DNA of 64,000 nt. It comes from Sulfolobales archaeon (lineage in GTDB: Archaea; Thermoproteota; Thermoprotei_A; Sulfolobales; NBVN01). Each line of letters starts with the position of its first letter. The stretch's first letter is position 1. The DNA lies in assembly GCA_026419835.1 (NCBI GenBank), contig JAOAKQ010000002.1, positions 268,015-332,014 of the forward strand, given 5' to 3'. Below are positions 52,459 through 62,186 of this stretch, one piece after another. The notes under the pieces are model-generated. The model did not search any database, was not told where the DNA came from, and worked only from the letters and a program-made list of their open reading frames with translations. Both the position numbers and the translations under genes were made by a program.

Positions 52459-53349
52459 ATGAAGGTGGCAGTGATTCACGAAGCACCGGTACCTACTTCA
52501 GCGAGTAGGCAGCTCATGATGGCATTCATGAAGAGAGCCGTTAAGGCTCTCTACCTCAGGTTCTCCGGGTTAGTATCGTATATTTCGAGTGGTACTGATT
52601 GGATTAGTGTGGGTTCAGATACCAAACTTGAAGATCTCGATGCCACCGTTGTTAGAGGTCTCGGTAGTGTCGCTACTCTCGAAATACTACTTCGCAGAAT
52701 AAACCTACTGAAGCAACTAGAATCTCGGGGAACGCTAGTAGTTAACCCCGTAGAGTCAATTATGAAAGCGCGGGATAAGCACCTATCTATGATCGAGCTA
52801 CGTAGGGCAGAGCTCCTAGTTCCCGAAACGGCTGTCGTAGAGGATGTCTTCGATGCTGTCGAGATAGCTAAGAAGTGGGGTAGGGTAGTTATAAAGCCAC
52901 TAATTGGGAGTATGGGGTACGGAAGTATACTAGCGAGCGACCCTGACATGGTCTACAACGTAGGCAGGCTTCTCCAAATGCACGGACTACCGATATACGT
53001 GCAGAAGTACGTTCGTAAGTACGAAAGAGACATCAGGGTCTTCGTGGTCGGAGATAGGGTTCTGGGAGCTATGTACCGCTACTGCCCCGAAGGAACGTGG
53101 AAGACTAACGTATCTCAAGGGGCTAGAACTGAGGTAGCTAAGCTAACTAAAGAACTGGAAGAGGTAGCTTTAAGAGCGGCTAGAGCGCTAAACCTACTCT
53201 ACACCGGCGTAGATATTGGTGAAACCGAGGAGGGCTACGTACTGTACGAAGTCAACGCAACTCCTCAGTGGGAGGGATTTATGAGAACGACAGGTATAAA
53301 TCCGGCTGAGCACATAGCGGACCTCGTAATCAATCTAGCTAAGAAGTAG
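52459..53349 (+). CDS. RimK-like ATP-grasp ligase
   Basis: A 296-residue ATP-grasp enzyme. KPLIGSMGYGS is the ATP lid (about 146-157), YVRKYERDIRVFVVGD and the NVSQGA loop (about 215) follow, and metal ligands lie in YVLYEVNATPQWEGF (about 263-277). RimK relatives add glutamate or other amino acids to proteins or cofactors; archaeal members include MptN and CofF. The acceptor here is unknown. ATG start; monocistronic. Confidence 0.86.
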   Translation: MKVAVIHEAPVPTSASRQLMMAFMKRAVKALYLRFSGLVSYISSGTDWISVGSDTKLEDLDATVVRGLGSVATLEILLRRINLLKQLESRGTLVVNPVESIMKARDKHLSMIELRRAELLVPETAVVEDVFDAVEIAKKWGRVVIKPLIGSMGYGSILASDPDMVYNVGRLLQMHGLPIYVQKYVRKYERDIRVFVVGDRVLGAMYRYCPEGTWKTNVSQGARTEVAKLTKELEEVALRAARALNLLYTGVDIGETEEGYVLYEVNATPQWEGFMRTTGINPAEHIADLVINLAKK

Positions 53350-53503
53350 TGCTCCCTCTAAAGCCTCAAATTGCTGAAATAAAGGTATGTTTTTACTTAC
53401 GAAGCGGACTTCGAGCGGCGGTTCGGATCGCTCAGGTATAGCGTTCCAGCGATTAAATGTATGGTAAAAAGATTTGTGGAGTTCCGAGTATTTAAGTCCG
53501 TAA

Positions 53504-55165
53504 CTACTCTTCTTCCTTCTTCTTCTCCTCCTTCTTTTCCTCCTTAGCTCTCGAAGCTGCGATGATGTCGTCAATTCTAAGTATCATAGTAGCCGCTTCC
53601 GTACCAGCTTTAAGAGCGTTAACCTTAACGATCAGAGGCTCGATAACCCCCATTTTTCTAGTGTCCTCTACCAATCCTGTGTAGACGTTTATACCGTAAT
53701 ACTTACCTCCGGGTTGCGCGTGAGTTTTTCTTAACTCACTCAGCTTCTCTATAGGGTCGAGACCGGCGTTCTCTACTAGAGTTGCGACAACACCTTCGAG
53801 AGCTTTTGCGAATGCTTCAATTGCTAGAGACTCCTTACCTCCAACTTTATTAGCGTAGTCCTTTATGCGTCTAGCGAGCTCTACTTCAAATGCTCCAGCT
53901 CCGTAGACTACCTTCGGAACTTTCACTACATCAGCTACAACGCTTAGAGCGTCTCTAAATACTCTCTCAGCTTCATCGACAACCCTCTCGAGACCTCCTC
54001 TTATGAGAATGCTGACAGCCTTCGGATTTCTAGTACCCTCTATGAAGACCATCTTATCTTCTCCGACCTTCCTCTCTTCTACTAGTGCTGCGTACCCTAG
54101 GTCACTCTCGATTAGGTCCTCTATGTTGCTAACTATTCTTCCTCCCGTCGCTCTTTCTAGTTTCTCCATGTCAGACCTCTTAACTCTTCTAACTGCTAGT
54201 ATTCCCTTCTTAGCTAGGAAGTGCTGGGCTACGTCGTCAATACCCTTCTGGCAGACGACGACGTTAGCACCAACAGAAACTATCCTATCGACCATTCCCT
54301 TGAGTATGTTCTCTTTCTCTTCGAGGAACCTTCTCATCTGCTCCGGGTCGCTAATTCTAATCTCAGCATCTATCTCGGTCTTCTCTATTTCAAGTGGAGC
54401 GTCGAGAAGCACTATCTTGGCGTTTTCAACTCTCTTAGGCATTCCTGGGTGAACTACCTCCTTATCTAGGATTATGCCGTAAACCAGCTTAGTCTCAGTT
54501 AGTGAACCCCCGTGCTTCTTAATTATCTGTATGTTGTCTATGTCAACGTACTTCCTCCCACCTCTTTCTTCAACTACTTGAAGCACCGCTTTAACGGCTA
54601 TGTCAGCAAAGTGCTCTCTAACTCCGTGAACGGCCTTGCTCGTTAGAGCTGTTGACGCTATCTTTCTTAGAGTTTCGAAATCCTGGACGTCGACATCTTC
54701 AGCTATTTCGTTTGCGTACCTAATTGCTTCTTCTAGAGCTTTCTTGTACCCGTTGACTATGACCGTTGGGTGAACGTTCTTTAGGATAAGTTCTTCAGCT
54801 GTTTTCAGTAGCTCGCCAGCGAAGATTACAGAGGTCTTAGTTCCATCACCCACCTCCTCGTCCTGACCTTTAGCTATCTGAACCAGCATCTTAGCTGTGG
54901 GGTGCTGCACGTCCATCTTATCCAGTATGGTAGCTCCATCGTTAGTTATCGTTACATCTCCGATGGTATCGACAAGCATCTTATCCATACCGCGGGGTCC
55001 GTATGTGGTCCTAAGCATTTCCGCTACCGTTATAGCTGCCATCATGTTGTTTCTGAGCGCTTCGAAGCCAGCCGTTCTCGTAGACCCCTCCTTGAGTATT
55101 AGTACGGGTATGCCCTGGGTTGGAACTAATGCGGCCTTAGCCTTCTCAGCCATCTTACACCCCAT
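53504..55165 (-). CDS. Thermosome subunit (group II chaperonin)
   Basis: A 553-residue chaperonin subunit: [13 protein letters not shown] and the ATP motif GDGTKTSV (about 97-104), a helical-protrusion region and a Lys/Glu-rich C-terminal tail. It folds proteins in the cytoplasm as an eight- or nine-membered double ring. ATG 55165 coincides with the predicted transcription start; ATG 55153 ([11 protein letters not shown]) begins at the conserved region and is an equally good start. The TATA box CTTAAATA (55194-55187) is on the minus strand. Confidence 0.97.
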   Translation of the reverse strand: MGCKMAEKAKAALVPTQGIPVLILKEGSTRTAGFEALRNNMMAAITVAEMLRTTYGPRGMDKMLVDTIGDVTITNDGATILDKMDVQHPTAKMLVQIAKGQDEEVGDGTKTSVIFAGELLKTAEELILKNVHPTVIVNGYKKALEEAIRYANEIAEDVDVQDFETLRKIASTALTSKAVHGVREHFADIAVKAVLQVVEERGGRKYVDIDNIQIIKKHGGSLTETKLVYGIILDKEVVHPGMPKRVENAKIVLLDAPLEIEKTEIDAEIRISDPEQMRRFLEEKENILKGMVDRIVSVGANVVVCQKGIDDVAQHFLAKKGILAVRRVKRSDMEKLERATGGRIVSNIEDLIESDLGYAALVEERKVGEDKMVFIEGTRNPKAVSILIRGGLERVVDEAERVFRDALSVVADVVKVPKVVYGAGAFEVELARRIKDYANKVGGKESLAIEAFAKALEGVVATLVENAGLDPIEKLSELRKTHAQPGGKYYGINVYTGLVEDTRKMGVIEPLIVKVNALKAGTEAATMILRIDDIIAASRAKEEKKEEKKKEEE

Positions 55166-55186
55166 AGTTCTAACATAAAACTCTTC

Positions 55187-55194
55187 TATTTAAG
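55187..55194 (-). promoter_or_regulatory. TATA box of the thermosome gene
   Basis: CTTAAATA on the minus strand, centred about 26 bp upstream of the first possible ATG. It predicts a transcript starting at or beside the initiation codon. Confidence 0.55.
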
Positions 55195-55317
55195 CTTTTA
55201 TGGAGTTTAGAAGGTGTCTGCGAACTACCAAAGCTATGAGCCCGGAGTGCGTAGATAGCTGGTGAAGTACGGCTACAGCAAGTTTACATCTATAGGGGCG
55301 GCTCGGTCTTTTTCAAG

Positions 55318-55569
55318 TCAGCAACCACCAGAAACTACTGGAAGTATGTCAACGACGTCTTCGCTATTCAACTCTAGGTCTAGCGCGCTCATAGGTACGG
55401 GCTTTTCGTTGACTAGTACCACGAAGTTCTCCGACTTGATCACCTCCGCTAGCTCTACGTAGTTCTTCTCCAGTACTTTAAGTAGTTCATTGAGTCTAGA
55501 TGCGTCTATGACCACCTCATCTCTACCCACTATAGCTCTCAGAGAACCGTACAGTCTAACTCTAACCAT
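55318..55569 (-). CDS. MoaD/ThiS-family ubiquitin-like protein ending in GGC
   Basis: An 83-residue beta-grasp protein (MVRVRLYGSLRAIVGRDEV...DVVDILPVVSGGC). It would carry sulfur as a C-terminal thiocarboxylate for molybdopterin synthesis or tRNA thiolation, or be conjugated like SAMP proteins. The expected terminal GG is followed by one extra Cys before the stop, so activation would need removal of that residue. ATG start at 55569, monocistronic. Confidence 0.82.
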   Translation of the reverse strand: MVRVRLYGSLRAIVGRDEVVIDASRLNELLKVLEKNYVELAEVIKSENFVVLVNEKPVPMSALDLELNSEDVVDILPVVSGGC

Positions 55570-55703
55570 TCGATACCCCGGTAGTGCTCGGTAGTTCCGT
55601 ATTAAGCAGTAGGCAGCTGCGGGAGTTAAAGCACGCAGTCGCGAGTGCTGCGAGTGCTTCTAGGCTATATATTTCTAGGAGTTCATCTATGTGGGCTAGC
55701 TCC

Positions 55704-55931
55704 ATGTCGAAGCGGAAGAAGAGAGGTCTTCCGGGTATCGTACTTCTTCTAGCTCTAATAATCTCTTCCGTAGCTCTAGGAATCTACGGTAACAAGCTCA
55801 TAGCGACGGAGCCTAGAGTTACCGAAACCACCACTGAAACTCCTGCGAGAACTCAAGAACCGGGGACAGCACCACCCAGTGTAACTAATGAAACCGTAAC
55901 TACACCAACAAACTCAACGAATCCGACTTAA
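55704..55931 (+). CDS. Small membrane-anchored Thr/Pro-rich protein
   Basis: A 75-residue protein: basic MSKRKKRG, one transmembrane helix (IVLLLALIISSVALGIYG), then an extracellular Thr/Glu/Pro-rich stretch with NxT sequons, probably glycosylated. Frames starting upstream at 55584 precede the TATA-like CTATATATTT (about 55664-55673), so ATG 55704 (or 55689) is preferred, nearly leaderless. No family recognised. Confidence 0.6.
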   Translation: MSKRKKRGLPGIVLLLALIISSVALGIYGNKLIATEPRVTETTTETPARTQEPGTAPPSVTNETVTTPTNSTNPT

Positions 55932-56113
55932 TCCTACAGCTTAGAGTAGGGCGGTGCTGTGATAGTTCTCGCAAAGCTCTAGTGCCCCGCAAACACGAGT
56001 TCTGCGACATTCGGAACGCTAGCACTACTGCGCGTAGTCTATGGAGTGAGCTACTGCGCTAGGTTGCTAACTTAGTTTAAGCGGCGATGGCTCGGTGAAG
56101 AGCTAGCTGGAGT

Positions 56114-57424
56114 TCACAGTAGCATCGGGATCTTTATGGGACTATCTTCAAGTTCCTTAGGAATGCTGAAGCCGTACTTAACTTCTAGGAAGTTCTTGCG
56201 GAACTCCACAACCTTCTTTCTGACTTCAACCGGGTCTTTACGGTCTATAACTACCTCTCTTATTAGCTTCGCTAGGTACTTGAAGTCGCTCTCCACCATT
56301 CCGAACCTAGTCATCTCCTGAGTTCCAAGCCTGATACCACTAGGGTCTTTAACGGCCTCCGGCGGGTCCCACGGTAGTAGGTTCTTGTTCACTATGATGT
56401 TAGCGTCTTCAAGTAGTTTCGCAACTCTAGCTCCACCTCCCTGAGGTCTCACATCCACAACTATAGTGTGGGACTTCGTGTAGCCCAGGTGCTCCGCGAG
56501 TACTTTAAATCCTTCTTCTGCGAGAGCTTCGGCGAAAGCCTTAGAGTTTCTCACTATCTGCTCAGCGTATGCTTCACCAAAGTACATCATCTCGATCGCT
56601 GTAACTGCGGTAGCTGGAAGTCTGTGTAGGTGGTGGTTACTTACAAACCACGGAAATACGTACTTAGATACCTGCTTGTACATCTCCTCGTCGTCTGTGT
56701 AGATTAGACCTCCCTGAGGTCCTGGAAATGTTTTGTGCGTTGACGATGTAGCTACGTCAGCACCCTCGTGTATCGGGTCAGGCCATCTATTACCAGCTAT
56801 TAAACCAAGTACGTGAGCTATGTCGTGAACTACCTTGGCGTCTACGGCGTGTGCCGCATCGGATATCTCCCTGGTTGGATGTGGGAATAGGTAGACCGAG
56901 GCACCCAGCGTTACGAACTTGGGTCTCACTTCTTCAACCATCTTCACAGCTCTATCCACATCTATATTCCAAGAATCTAGGTCGAACGGCAGCTCGATGT
57001 GCTCTATCCCTAGAGCTCCCAGAGTTCCGAACTTAGTGTGAGATACGTGGGCTCCGGCTTGAACTGGCGCTATGAGGGCCTTATCCCCGGGGTTCGCGAG
57101 AACTCTAAAAACTACTGCGTTAGCTACGGTTCCACTTATAGGTCTTGGCTCTACGTACTTAACCTTGAGGAGCTTGCTCATGAGCTCCATAACTATGATC
57201 TCCACCTCATCGGTGAAGATATTCCCCTGGTAGTACCTCTTACCCGGCTTACCCTCAGCGTATCTGTGCATCATATCTGACAGATAGGCCGCTTCAGCCA
57301 TGGGCGACATAGTGTTCTCGGAAGCTATGAGGTTAATGCACTCGAACCTCCTCCACCTATTGTGACTTCTGGTCAGCTCAACCACCTTCACTAACTCGGG
57401 CGGTAAAGACACGTAATTCACCAA
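56114..57424 (-). CDS. glyA: Serine hydroxymethyltransferase
   Basis: A 436-residue PLP enzyme interconverting serine and glycine with transfer of a one-carbon unit to an archaeal pterin. The Schiff-base lysine is in [12 protein letters not shown] (about K231), with [12 protein letters not shown] upstream and the N-terminal [11 protein letters not shown] substrate loop. TTG 57424 or the adjacent GTG 57421 starts translation. An AT-rich element about 25 bp upstream predicts a leaderless transcript. Confidence 0.96.
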   Translation of the reverse strand: MVNYVSLPPELVKVVELTRSHNRWRRFECINLIASENTMSPMAEAAYLSDMMHRYAEGKPGKRYYQGNIFTDEVEIIVMELMSKLLKVKYVEPRPISGTVANAVVFRVLANPGDKALIAPVQAGAHVSHTKFGTLGALGIEHIELPFDLDSWNIDVDRAVKMVEEVRPKFVTLGASVYLFPHPTREISDAAHAVDAKVVHDIAHVLGLIAGNRWPDPIHEGADVATSSTHKTFPGPQGGLIYTDDEEMYKQVSKYVFPWFVSNHHLHRLPATAVTAIEMMYFGEAYAEQIVRNSKAFAEALAEEGFKVLAEHLGYTKSHTIVVDVRPQGGGARVAKLLEDANIIVNKNLLPWDPPEAVKDPSGIRLGTQEMTRFGMVESDFKYLAKLIREVVIDRKDPVEVRKKVVEFRKNFLEVKYGFSIPKELEDSPIKIPMLL

Positions 57425-57857
57425 ACCACACTCGAACTAGAAAATTAAAAAATACCCCAACTCACGCAGCCACCTCAGTACCTCGCGCACCTACCTAGAG
57501 CGGTCGTAGCAAGGAGTGTGGCTTCATGAGCATGTAGAGTTGCGAATTCTACGGCTACCGGCAATCTACAGGTAGCGACCTAAGCACTACTGGAGCTTAG
57601 CTGAACTTCAGGAAGGACTCTAGGTAGGTCAATGAAACGAGCTCGGAGCGCTGCTTTACGCGGAATTCAGCTACCTGAATTCCGCGTAAAGCGTATTACG
57701 GTCTAGGTGGGAGCTTAAGCGGTGACTTCACTAAGTTTTATTAAGGTCGCTAGATTGGAGCATATAATTCCGCTCTAATCGAGCAACTTAACTCGATGAA
57801 GCATCCGCAAACGAACTTAATATAAGTACCTGGGGGACAGAAGCTTGAGGATGTGAA
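57425..57857. other. 433-bp divergent intergenic region with a perfect hairpin
   Basis: Between glyA and the RHH regulator. The only strong structure is the inverted repeat at 57653-57692. No tRNA, C/D box RNA or convincing frame was found. It must contain the glyA promoter near 57450 and that of the RHH gene (AATATAAG about 57820-57827). Confidence 0.5.
57653..57692. repeat. Perfect 18-bp inverted repeat with 4-nt loop
   Basis: GCTTTACGCGGAATTCAG (57653-57670), loop CTAC, then its exact reverse complement (57675-57692). No mismatch in 18 bp is far beyond chance in such a short gap. It is followed by no T tract, so it is not an ordinary terminator. It could be a protein-binding site, recombination site or small mobile remnant. 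Confidence 0.85.
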
Positions 57858-58142
57858 ATGAGTGATGACCGGTTTAACTTCATCTACATACCTCACTCTC
57901 AGACAAGAACTCACGGCGCTAAAATAATAACCTTCAGGCTCAACCCGGAACTCAACGAACTACTATCTACCGCCGCTAGAATGAGTGGTAAGTCTAAGAG
58001 TGAGTTTATAAGGGACTCTCTGCTGGAGTTTATAAGGTTCTTGGAGAGTAGTCTTGGAGCTGAAGTCAGCCTACTGAGATACTCCAACAATTCGAATAGT
58101 AAGAATAAGAAGAAATTTGATGAGTACGTAGTACTCGTATAG
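57858..58142 (+). CDS. Ribbon-helix-helix (CopG-type) DNA-binding protein
   Basis: A 94-residue protein. Residues 21-62 form an RHH domain: strand KIITFRL, helix NPELNELLSTAARMSG, turn and helix KSKSEFIRDSLLEFIRF. A polar, Asn/Lys-rich tail follows. It likely acts as a dimeric repressor or antitoxin-like regulator; no toxin partner adjoins it. ATG start with GAGGATG upstream. The perfect hairpin lies 165 bp upstream. Confidence 0.8.
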   Translation: MSDDRFNFIYIPHSQTRTHGAKIITFRLNPELNELLSTAARMSGKSKSEFIRDSLLEFIRFLESSLGAEVSLLRYSNNSNSKNKKKFDEYVVLV

Positions 58143-58211
58143 CGGCGGTTTTCCTAGCTGAATCCGCGTGTTTTATCCCGCTTTCTACGCTACCTACTTC
58201 TACGGGATCTT

Positions 58212-58916
58212 CTAGGTAGCTCTATTCTTCGATGAACTGAGGAGAAACTTCTTCAGGAACCTCAAGTTAACTGCGGCAAACTCTTCAAGTAGTACTCTAA
58301 TCGATAGCTCGACGCTCCCCCCGGTGTACGCTTCAGCTACTCTCCTCCAATTCATTTTGATTATAGTAATCGTTAGATACGCTGTTAGTAGGAAAACGAA
58401 TGCTACTGCTAGAGGATTCGCAGTCACTTCCTCGCCTAGGTAGTTGAATATTACTCTAAAGTATGTAGATGCTAGCCACACCATGACCGTCTTACCAGCG
58501 AATATCCCTAGGAAGTAGTAGGGGAGTGGGTACCTAGCTATCCCCAGAGGGACGTAGAGTAGGTCGTCCGGTACCGGTGTAGATGCGAAAAGAACTACGA
58601 GTGGGAACGCCATTTTCTTCGAGTAGCTAGCGAAGTACTTTAGGTTATCTTTAGTTGCCTCACTTAGCCTAAGTCTAAAACCTGCCGCTACGAGGTAGAC
58701 AACAAGTTTTCCAATAGTAGAGCCTAGTGCGGATAGAAGTACGAGAGCTACCTCAGCGGGCAACCCAACTCTAACCGCTTCTCTAGCTATGTAGCTAGCT
58801 ATAATTAGGAGGTAGGGGACGCCTACGAAGGGAACGGAGTTGGATACTAAGCTAATAGTGAATGCACCTATGTAACCCCCGTACTCACCGATTATCTCTA
58901 CTAGAGCTTTCAGCAT
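58212..58916 (-). CDS. DedA/VTT-domain membrane protein
   Basis: A 234-residue membrane protein with about six hydrophobic segments. It has the VTT-domain pattern: FASTPVPDDLLYVPLGIARYPL (about 110-131), then YFLGIFAGKTVMVWLAS. DedA-family proteins act as lipid scramblases or flippases; a SNARE-like VTT protein is the best description. ATG start; TATA-like GCGTATATATTG lies about 40 bp upstream. Confidence 0.83.
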   Translation of the reverse strand: MLKALVEIIGEYGGYIGAFTISLVSNSVPFVGVPYLLIIASYIAREAVRVGLPAEVALVLLSALGSTIGKLVVYLVAAGFRLRLSEATKDNLKYFASYSKKMAFPLVVLFASTPVPDDLLYVPLGIARYPLPYYFLGIFAGKTVMVWLASTYFRVIFNYLGEEVTANPLAVAFVFLLTAYLTITIIKMNWRRVAEAYTGGSVELSIRVLLEEFAAVNLRFLKKFLLSSSKNRAT

Positions 58917-59047
58917 CTCTTCTTCCGCAGTATACTGGAGTAAGGCGCAATATATACGCGCAGAAATATTAAATAAAGAATTGGAGTTCGAGTGCGGAGC
59001 TACCCCGGAAATCTCGAAGAACGTACTCGCATCAGAGTAGCCGGAGG

Positions 59048-59587
59048 TTAGAGCATTCTGTATACGGCACTCTTTCCCAGAGGGTCTTCTATTATGAGCG
59101 TGAAATCCGCTTCCCCCCTGAGAGCTCTATTTACCTCCTCCAGCCTTCTATGGCAGCCTTCACCACCCTCCCGACACATAGCTGACAGCACCTCGGCAAC
59201 ATTCTCCAGTATGCCTCTAGCTGTAGTTATGTATCCCTGAGCGGCCGGTCCTGGCGATATCTCCACGCCTAGCTCAGGTATGACTACTGTCGCCGTCGAG
59301 GACTTGATCACCAGGTAGTCACCGGACTCCCTAGTCACCTTAACCTCGATCTTCTTCGGCTCTCCGTACTCAGCTACGTAGACGTCTCCGTAGACGAATC
59401 CGCAGCTGGAGCATCTCCCGGACTCTATTATTACTTTACCGAAGTACTTGATGTCCACTAGGCGCGCCACCACGTTTAGGCTGAGCTCGCCGCACTGCGG
59501 GCACTTAATCACATCGCTGTACACGACCTTGGGGAAATTCGGCCCGCTCCCTCCGAAATCCGACACCGCGCAAACCTCCTTCAGCAC
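59048..59587 (-). CDS. ZPR1-related zinc-finger protein
   Basis: A 179-residue archaeal protein with one four-cysteine finger (CPQCGELSL...GRCSSCGFVYGD, about 33-68). A beta domain follows, ending ISPGPAAQGYITTARGILENV, the signature of the ZPR1 family. Archaeal members are single-repeat and of unknown role; eukaryotic ZPR1 is an EF1A chaperone. GTG 59566 is an alternative start to 59587. Confidence 0.85.
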   Translation of the reverse strand: MLKEVCAVSDFGGSGPNFPKVVYSDVIKCPQCGELSLNVVARLVDIKYFGKVIIESGRCSSCGFVYGDVYVAEYGEPKKIEVKVTRESGDYLVIKSSTATVVIPELGVEISPGPAAQGYITTARGILENVAEVLSAMCREGGEGCHRRLEEVNRALRGEADFTLIIEDPLGKSAVYRML

Positions 59588-59774
59588 GGCTCCGTATCCA
59601 GGTATAGATTCGCTTTAGGTGGTACATATATAGTAGCTTGAGTATGGGTGAGGGCTATTCAATCCATTACCTCGAGTACGGTCGCTAGATTCAGTGATCT
59701 CTGCGTAGCGGCTTCCCCGTCGGCGCCATCCTGAATAAAATAGACCCTAGACACAGTCTAGGCGGTGGAACTAC

Positions 59775-60143
59775 GTGAGTTCATCTAGGGCTAGGCTGTG
59801 TAAGCAGTTCGGGTACGTGTACCTAGAGCTGCCTCTCGAAAACGCCCTACGCGTCTTAAGGTACCTTAGGGAGAGGAGGGGTGCTAGCGAAGATATCGAT
59901 GACTCCATTAGAATTCTCGAAAACTTCGATGCTTTCTACGAATACTCCCGCAGGAAGTTCAAGGAGTACCTGGCTCCGAAGAAGAACGAGGCGGACCTAC
60001 TGTCCGGGAGAGTGACCGTAGACAAGGTTAAGCTGGAGCTGGACGGCGAGAAGAGGGTTACCATAGTGTTCGACAAGAGGGTTAAGGTAGAGGCAGTCGT
60101 TGAAGCGCTGAAGAACCTAGGCCTAGAGTTTGAGCTACCCTAG
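59775..60143 (+). CDS. Hypothetical protein
   Basis: A 122-residue soluble protein: helical N-terminal half (ALRVLRYLRERRG, DAFYEYSRRKFKEYL) and a beta-rich C-terminal half (VTVDKVKLELDGEKRVTIVF, VEAVVEALKNLGLEFEL). No family was recognised. GTG start. Convergent with the AbrB-type gene, 20 bp apart. Confidence 0.6.
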   Translation: MSSSRARLCKQFGYVYLELPLENALRVLRYLRERRGASEDIDDSIRILENFDAFYEYSRRKFKEYLAPKKNEADLLSGRVTVDKVKLELDGEKRVTIVFDKRVKVEAVVEALKNLGLEFELP

Positions 60144-60163
60144 CTACGGCACTAGGGCGGTCT

Positions 60164-60553
60164 TCACCTAGTTCTGTACTCTACTACACCGATACCCCTC
60201 TCCCTCATTTTCTCCGCTAGTCTCTCCGCTAGTACCGCGTCGGCTATGAAGACCTCGACATCGCACTCGAATTCCCCACACCTTAAACTCCTAACCTCAG
60301 ACCCCTCCTCTACGACTACCGAGACGACGTCGATCAGGTTCTTCCTATCCTCTAGGCGCACTCTGTACTCAGCTACAGTACCGGAAGCCGCTGGTTTCAG
60401 CACGATAGTTCTCGTCGAAGCATCTACGTGCAGCTCAACGAACATCCCCGGCACTATCGCGAGTGCCTCCCTAACGTACTGAGGGATGGTTACCCTCCCC
60501 TTCTCATCTACCCTAACTCTGAGCGAGCGCCTATCGCTCAGCTCGAGGACTAC
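60164..60553 (-). CDS. AbrB/SpoVT-type DNA-binding protein with no usual start codon
   Basis: The N-terminal swapped-hairpin domain reads LRVRVDEKGRVTIPQYVREALAI, unmistakably AbrB-like. A C-terminal domain (about 95 residues) of unknown type follows. The first GTG (60454) lies after this domain and cannot be the start. Upstream the frame stays open to a TAG at 60556-60554 without ATG, GTG or TTG. GTA 60553 follows that stop, and GAGGTGAT (60566-60559) is a perfect ribosome site 5 nt before it. A TATA-like ATTTAAGG lies near 60594. Either a non-standard start or a sequence error; coordinates are the maximal frame. Confidence 0.68.
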   Translation of the reverse strand, partial: VVLELSDRRSLRVRVDEKGRVTIPQYVREALAIVPGMFVELHVDASTRTIVLKPAASGTVAEYRVRLEDRKNLIDVVSVVVEEGSEVRSLRCGEFECDVEVFIADAVLAERLAEKMRERGIGVVEYRTR

Positions 60554-60715
60554 CTAGCATCACCTCAACTTCCTACGCGGAGAGCGCCTTAAATCTAGCT
60601 TAGGCAGCCGAGAGAACTCCGCCGGGGTTGAAGGCTTGGAGCTCCCCGGAGCTTTAGTGCTGCGCAGCAATGGACGTTTATAGGTTATCAGGTAATCACT
60701 CCTTGGGTACGTTCC

Positions 60716-62038
60716 GTGAGAAGAGGGTCCGCCCAGCTTTCGCTAACTAGCGTAGTAGCCACTATTTTCGTAGCCGCGGTGCTCGCCGGCGGCGGCCTCT
60801 ACGCCTTCTACTCGTACTCCGACGACCTGCTCGCGGTCTTCAGCTCCTGGCTATCCGGGGAGCCCACGATCATGGTTAAGCTCGAGATACCCGTGCCGCG
60901 GGTCGACGCCGACTCCTGCGCAGTCGCCGTGAGGAGGCTTCCTACGACGCTCAGACCCACGGCTACGTGGTACTCCGAGGAGGTGTACAACAGCATGCGC
61001 AAGCCGGGGGACGTCGTGGTCGTTAGGCAGATACTGCCGGCTATCGTAGCTAAGTACAGAACCGACCCGGAACCCGGGGGGTACAAAGTCGACTACTACG
61101 AGCCCGTGACCTACTTCGTAGCGGTGGTCTGCGCGAAGAACGGGGAGCTCCGCTACAGCTACGGCAGAGTCCACGAGGTGTTCCCTAGGGAGCTCGTAAC
61201 CACCTACAGAGTCGAGGTAGAGCTCGAGGAGAGGGGGCCCACCCAACCTCTCGCCGCGAGTCCCGAAGCGGGAGCAGGTAGCCCGCAGAACTACAGCGGC
61301 CTTAGATGCAACATAACGATAACCAGCTCCTACGGCTACTGCGAGTGGGGCTACTGCATAACCTGGGTGAGGGGGCCGTACATCTACTCGATGAACGATC
61401 TCGGAACGAGGTTCAAGATTTCAAGGTATCCCCGCCCTTCGGCCGCGTACTTGGAGTCCTTCTACTACTCTGACATCCTATGCGCTAGCCAGTATCCGCG
61501 GTGGGAGAGCGCGGGGAAGAACCTCGTTCCTACGACAGTAGAGGTAGAAACACTTCCACTCCAGGGCAACCTTAGGGATAGGGTGTACTTCCAGGTGATG
61601 TACAACTACGAGAGAGGCTACGTGGGCTCTCCTTCGGAGTGGGTGGCGTGCCTCTGGCTGCTGTACCCGGTCGAGATAGTAGACGCTAGAAGAAGTGCTC
61701 AGTTAGCTGGATTAGTTCCGTTCGAGCTATCCAGCTATAGTCCGCCCCCGGCTCCTGCTTATGCTCGGGGTCCTACGTCCGGTAATAGGGTGATAGGCTT
61801 CGACCCCCCCTACACATCGGATACCGTCGCGGTTTCCATCGGCGTATCGGTAACCTACAAGGGCTTCACTCTAACCGTTACTGTCAACTTCTATAAAGCA
61901 GGTAGAAATGATAACACCTACACAACGCCAAGCGTAGTAGTTGAGGACGTGTCCGGCAGGACGACGCCGTGGTACTACTGGTGGTACAAAGACAACGGCA
62001 GAATGACCTACGAGGTCATGTTCTCCAACTACAGGTGA
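60716..62038 (+). CDS. Secreted or membrane-anchored protein of unknown function
   Basis: A 440-residue extracellular protein. An N-terminal helix (SLTSVVATIFVAAVLAGGGLYAF, about 9-31) resembles a signal anchor or pilin-like leader. The remainder is Tyr/Pro/Gly-rich and beta-like with several cysteines, and a closing segment shows many aromatic residues (PWYYWWYKDNG). No family recognised. GTG start. Its G+C is visibly higher than in most of the window. Confidence 0.7.
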   Translation: MRRGSAQLSLTSVVATIFVAAVLAGGGLYAFYSYSDDLLAVFSSWLSGEPTIMVKLEIPVPRVDADSCAVAVRRLPTTLRPTATWYSEEVYNSMRKPGDVVVVRQILPAIVAKYRTDPEPGGYKVDYYEPVTYFVAVVCAKNGELRYSYGRVHEVFPRELVTTYRVEVELEERGPTQPLAASPEAGAGSPQNYSGLRCNITITSSYGYCEWGYCITWVRGPYIYSMNDLGTRFKISRYPRPSAAYLESFYYSDILCASQYPRWESAGKNLVPTTVEVETLPLQGNLRDRVYFQVMYNYERGYVGSPSEWVACLWLLYPVEIVDARRSAQLAGLVPFELSSYSPPPAPAYARGPTSGNRVIGFDPPYTSDTVAVSIGVSVTYKGFTLTVTVNFYKAGRNDNTYTTPSVVVEDVSGRTTPWYYWWYKDNGRMTYEVMFSNYR

Positions 62039-62186
62039 GCCGGCCCCGGTTCCGAAGGCTCTACAATCAGAAGCCGCGAGCCCCGCGAGCTTTCCCCCTC
62101 TGCTACATCATCGGAGGGAAGCCTACTCCCAAGATAAAAAGGCTTAAGAAACACGGAAGAATCTGAACGATAGAATCGAAAGGACT

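Noticed and set aside
53335-53574. 79-codon minus-strand frame rich in Arg/Lys over the thermosome 3' end
   Set aside because: It is a frame-shifted reading of the thermosome Glu/Lys tail.
61969-62166. 65-codon plus-strand frame after the secreted protein
   Set aside because: Mostly overlaps the end of the preceding gene in another frame, with no ribosome site or recognisable family.
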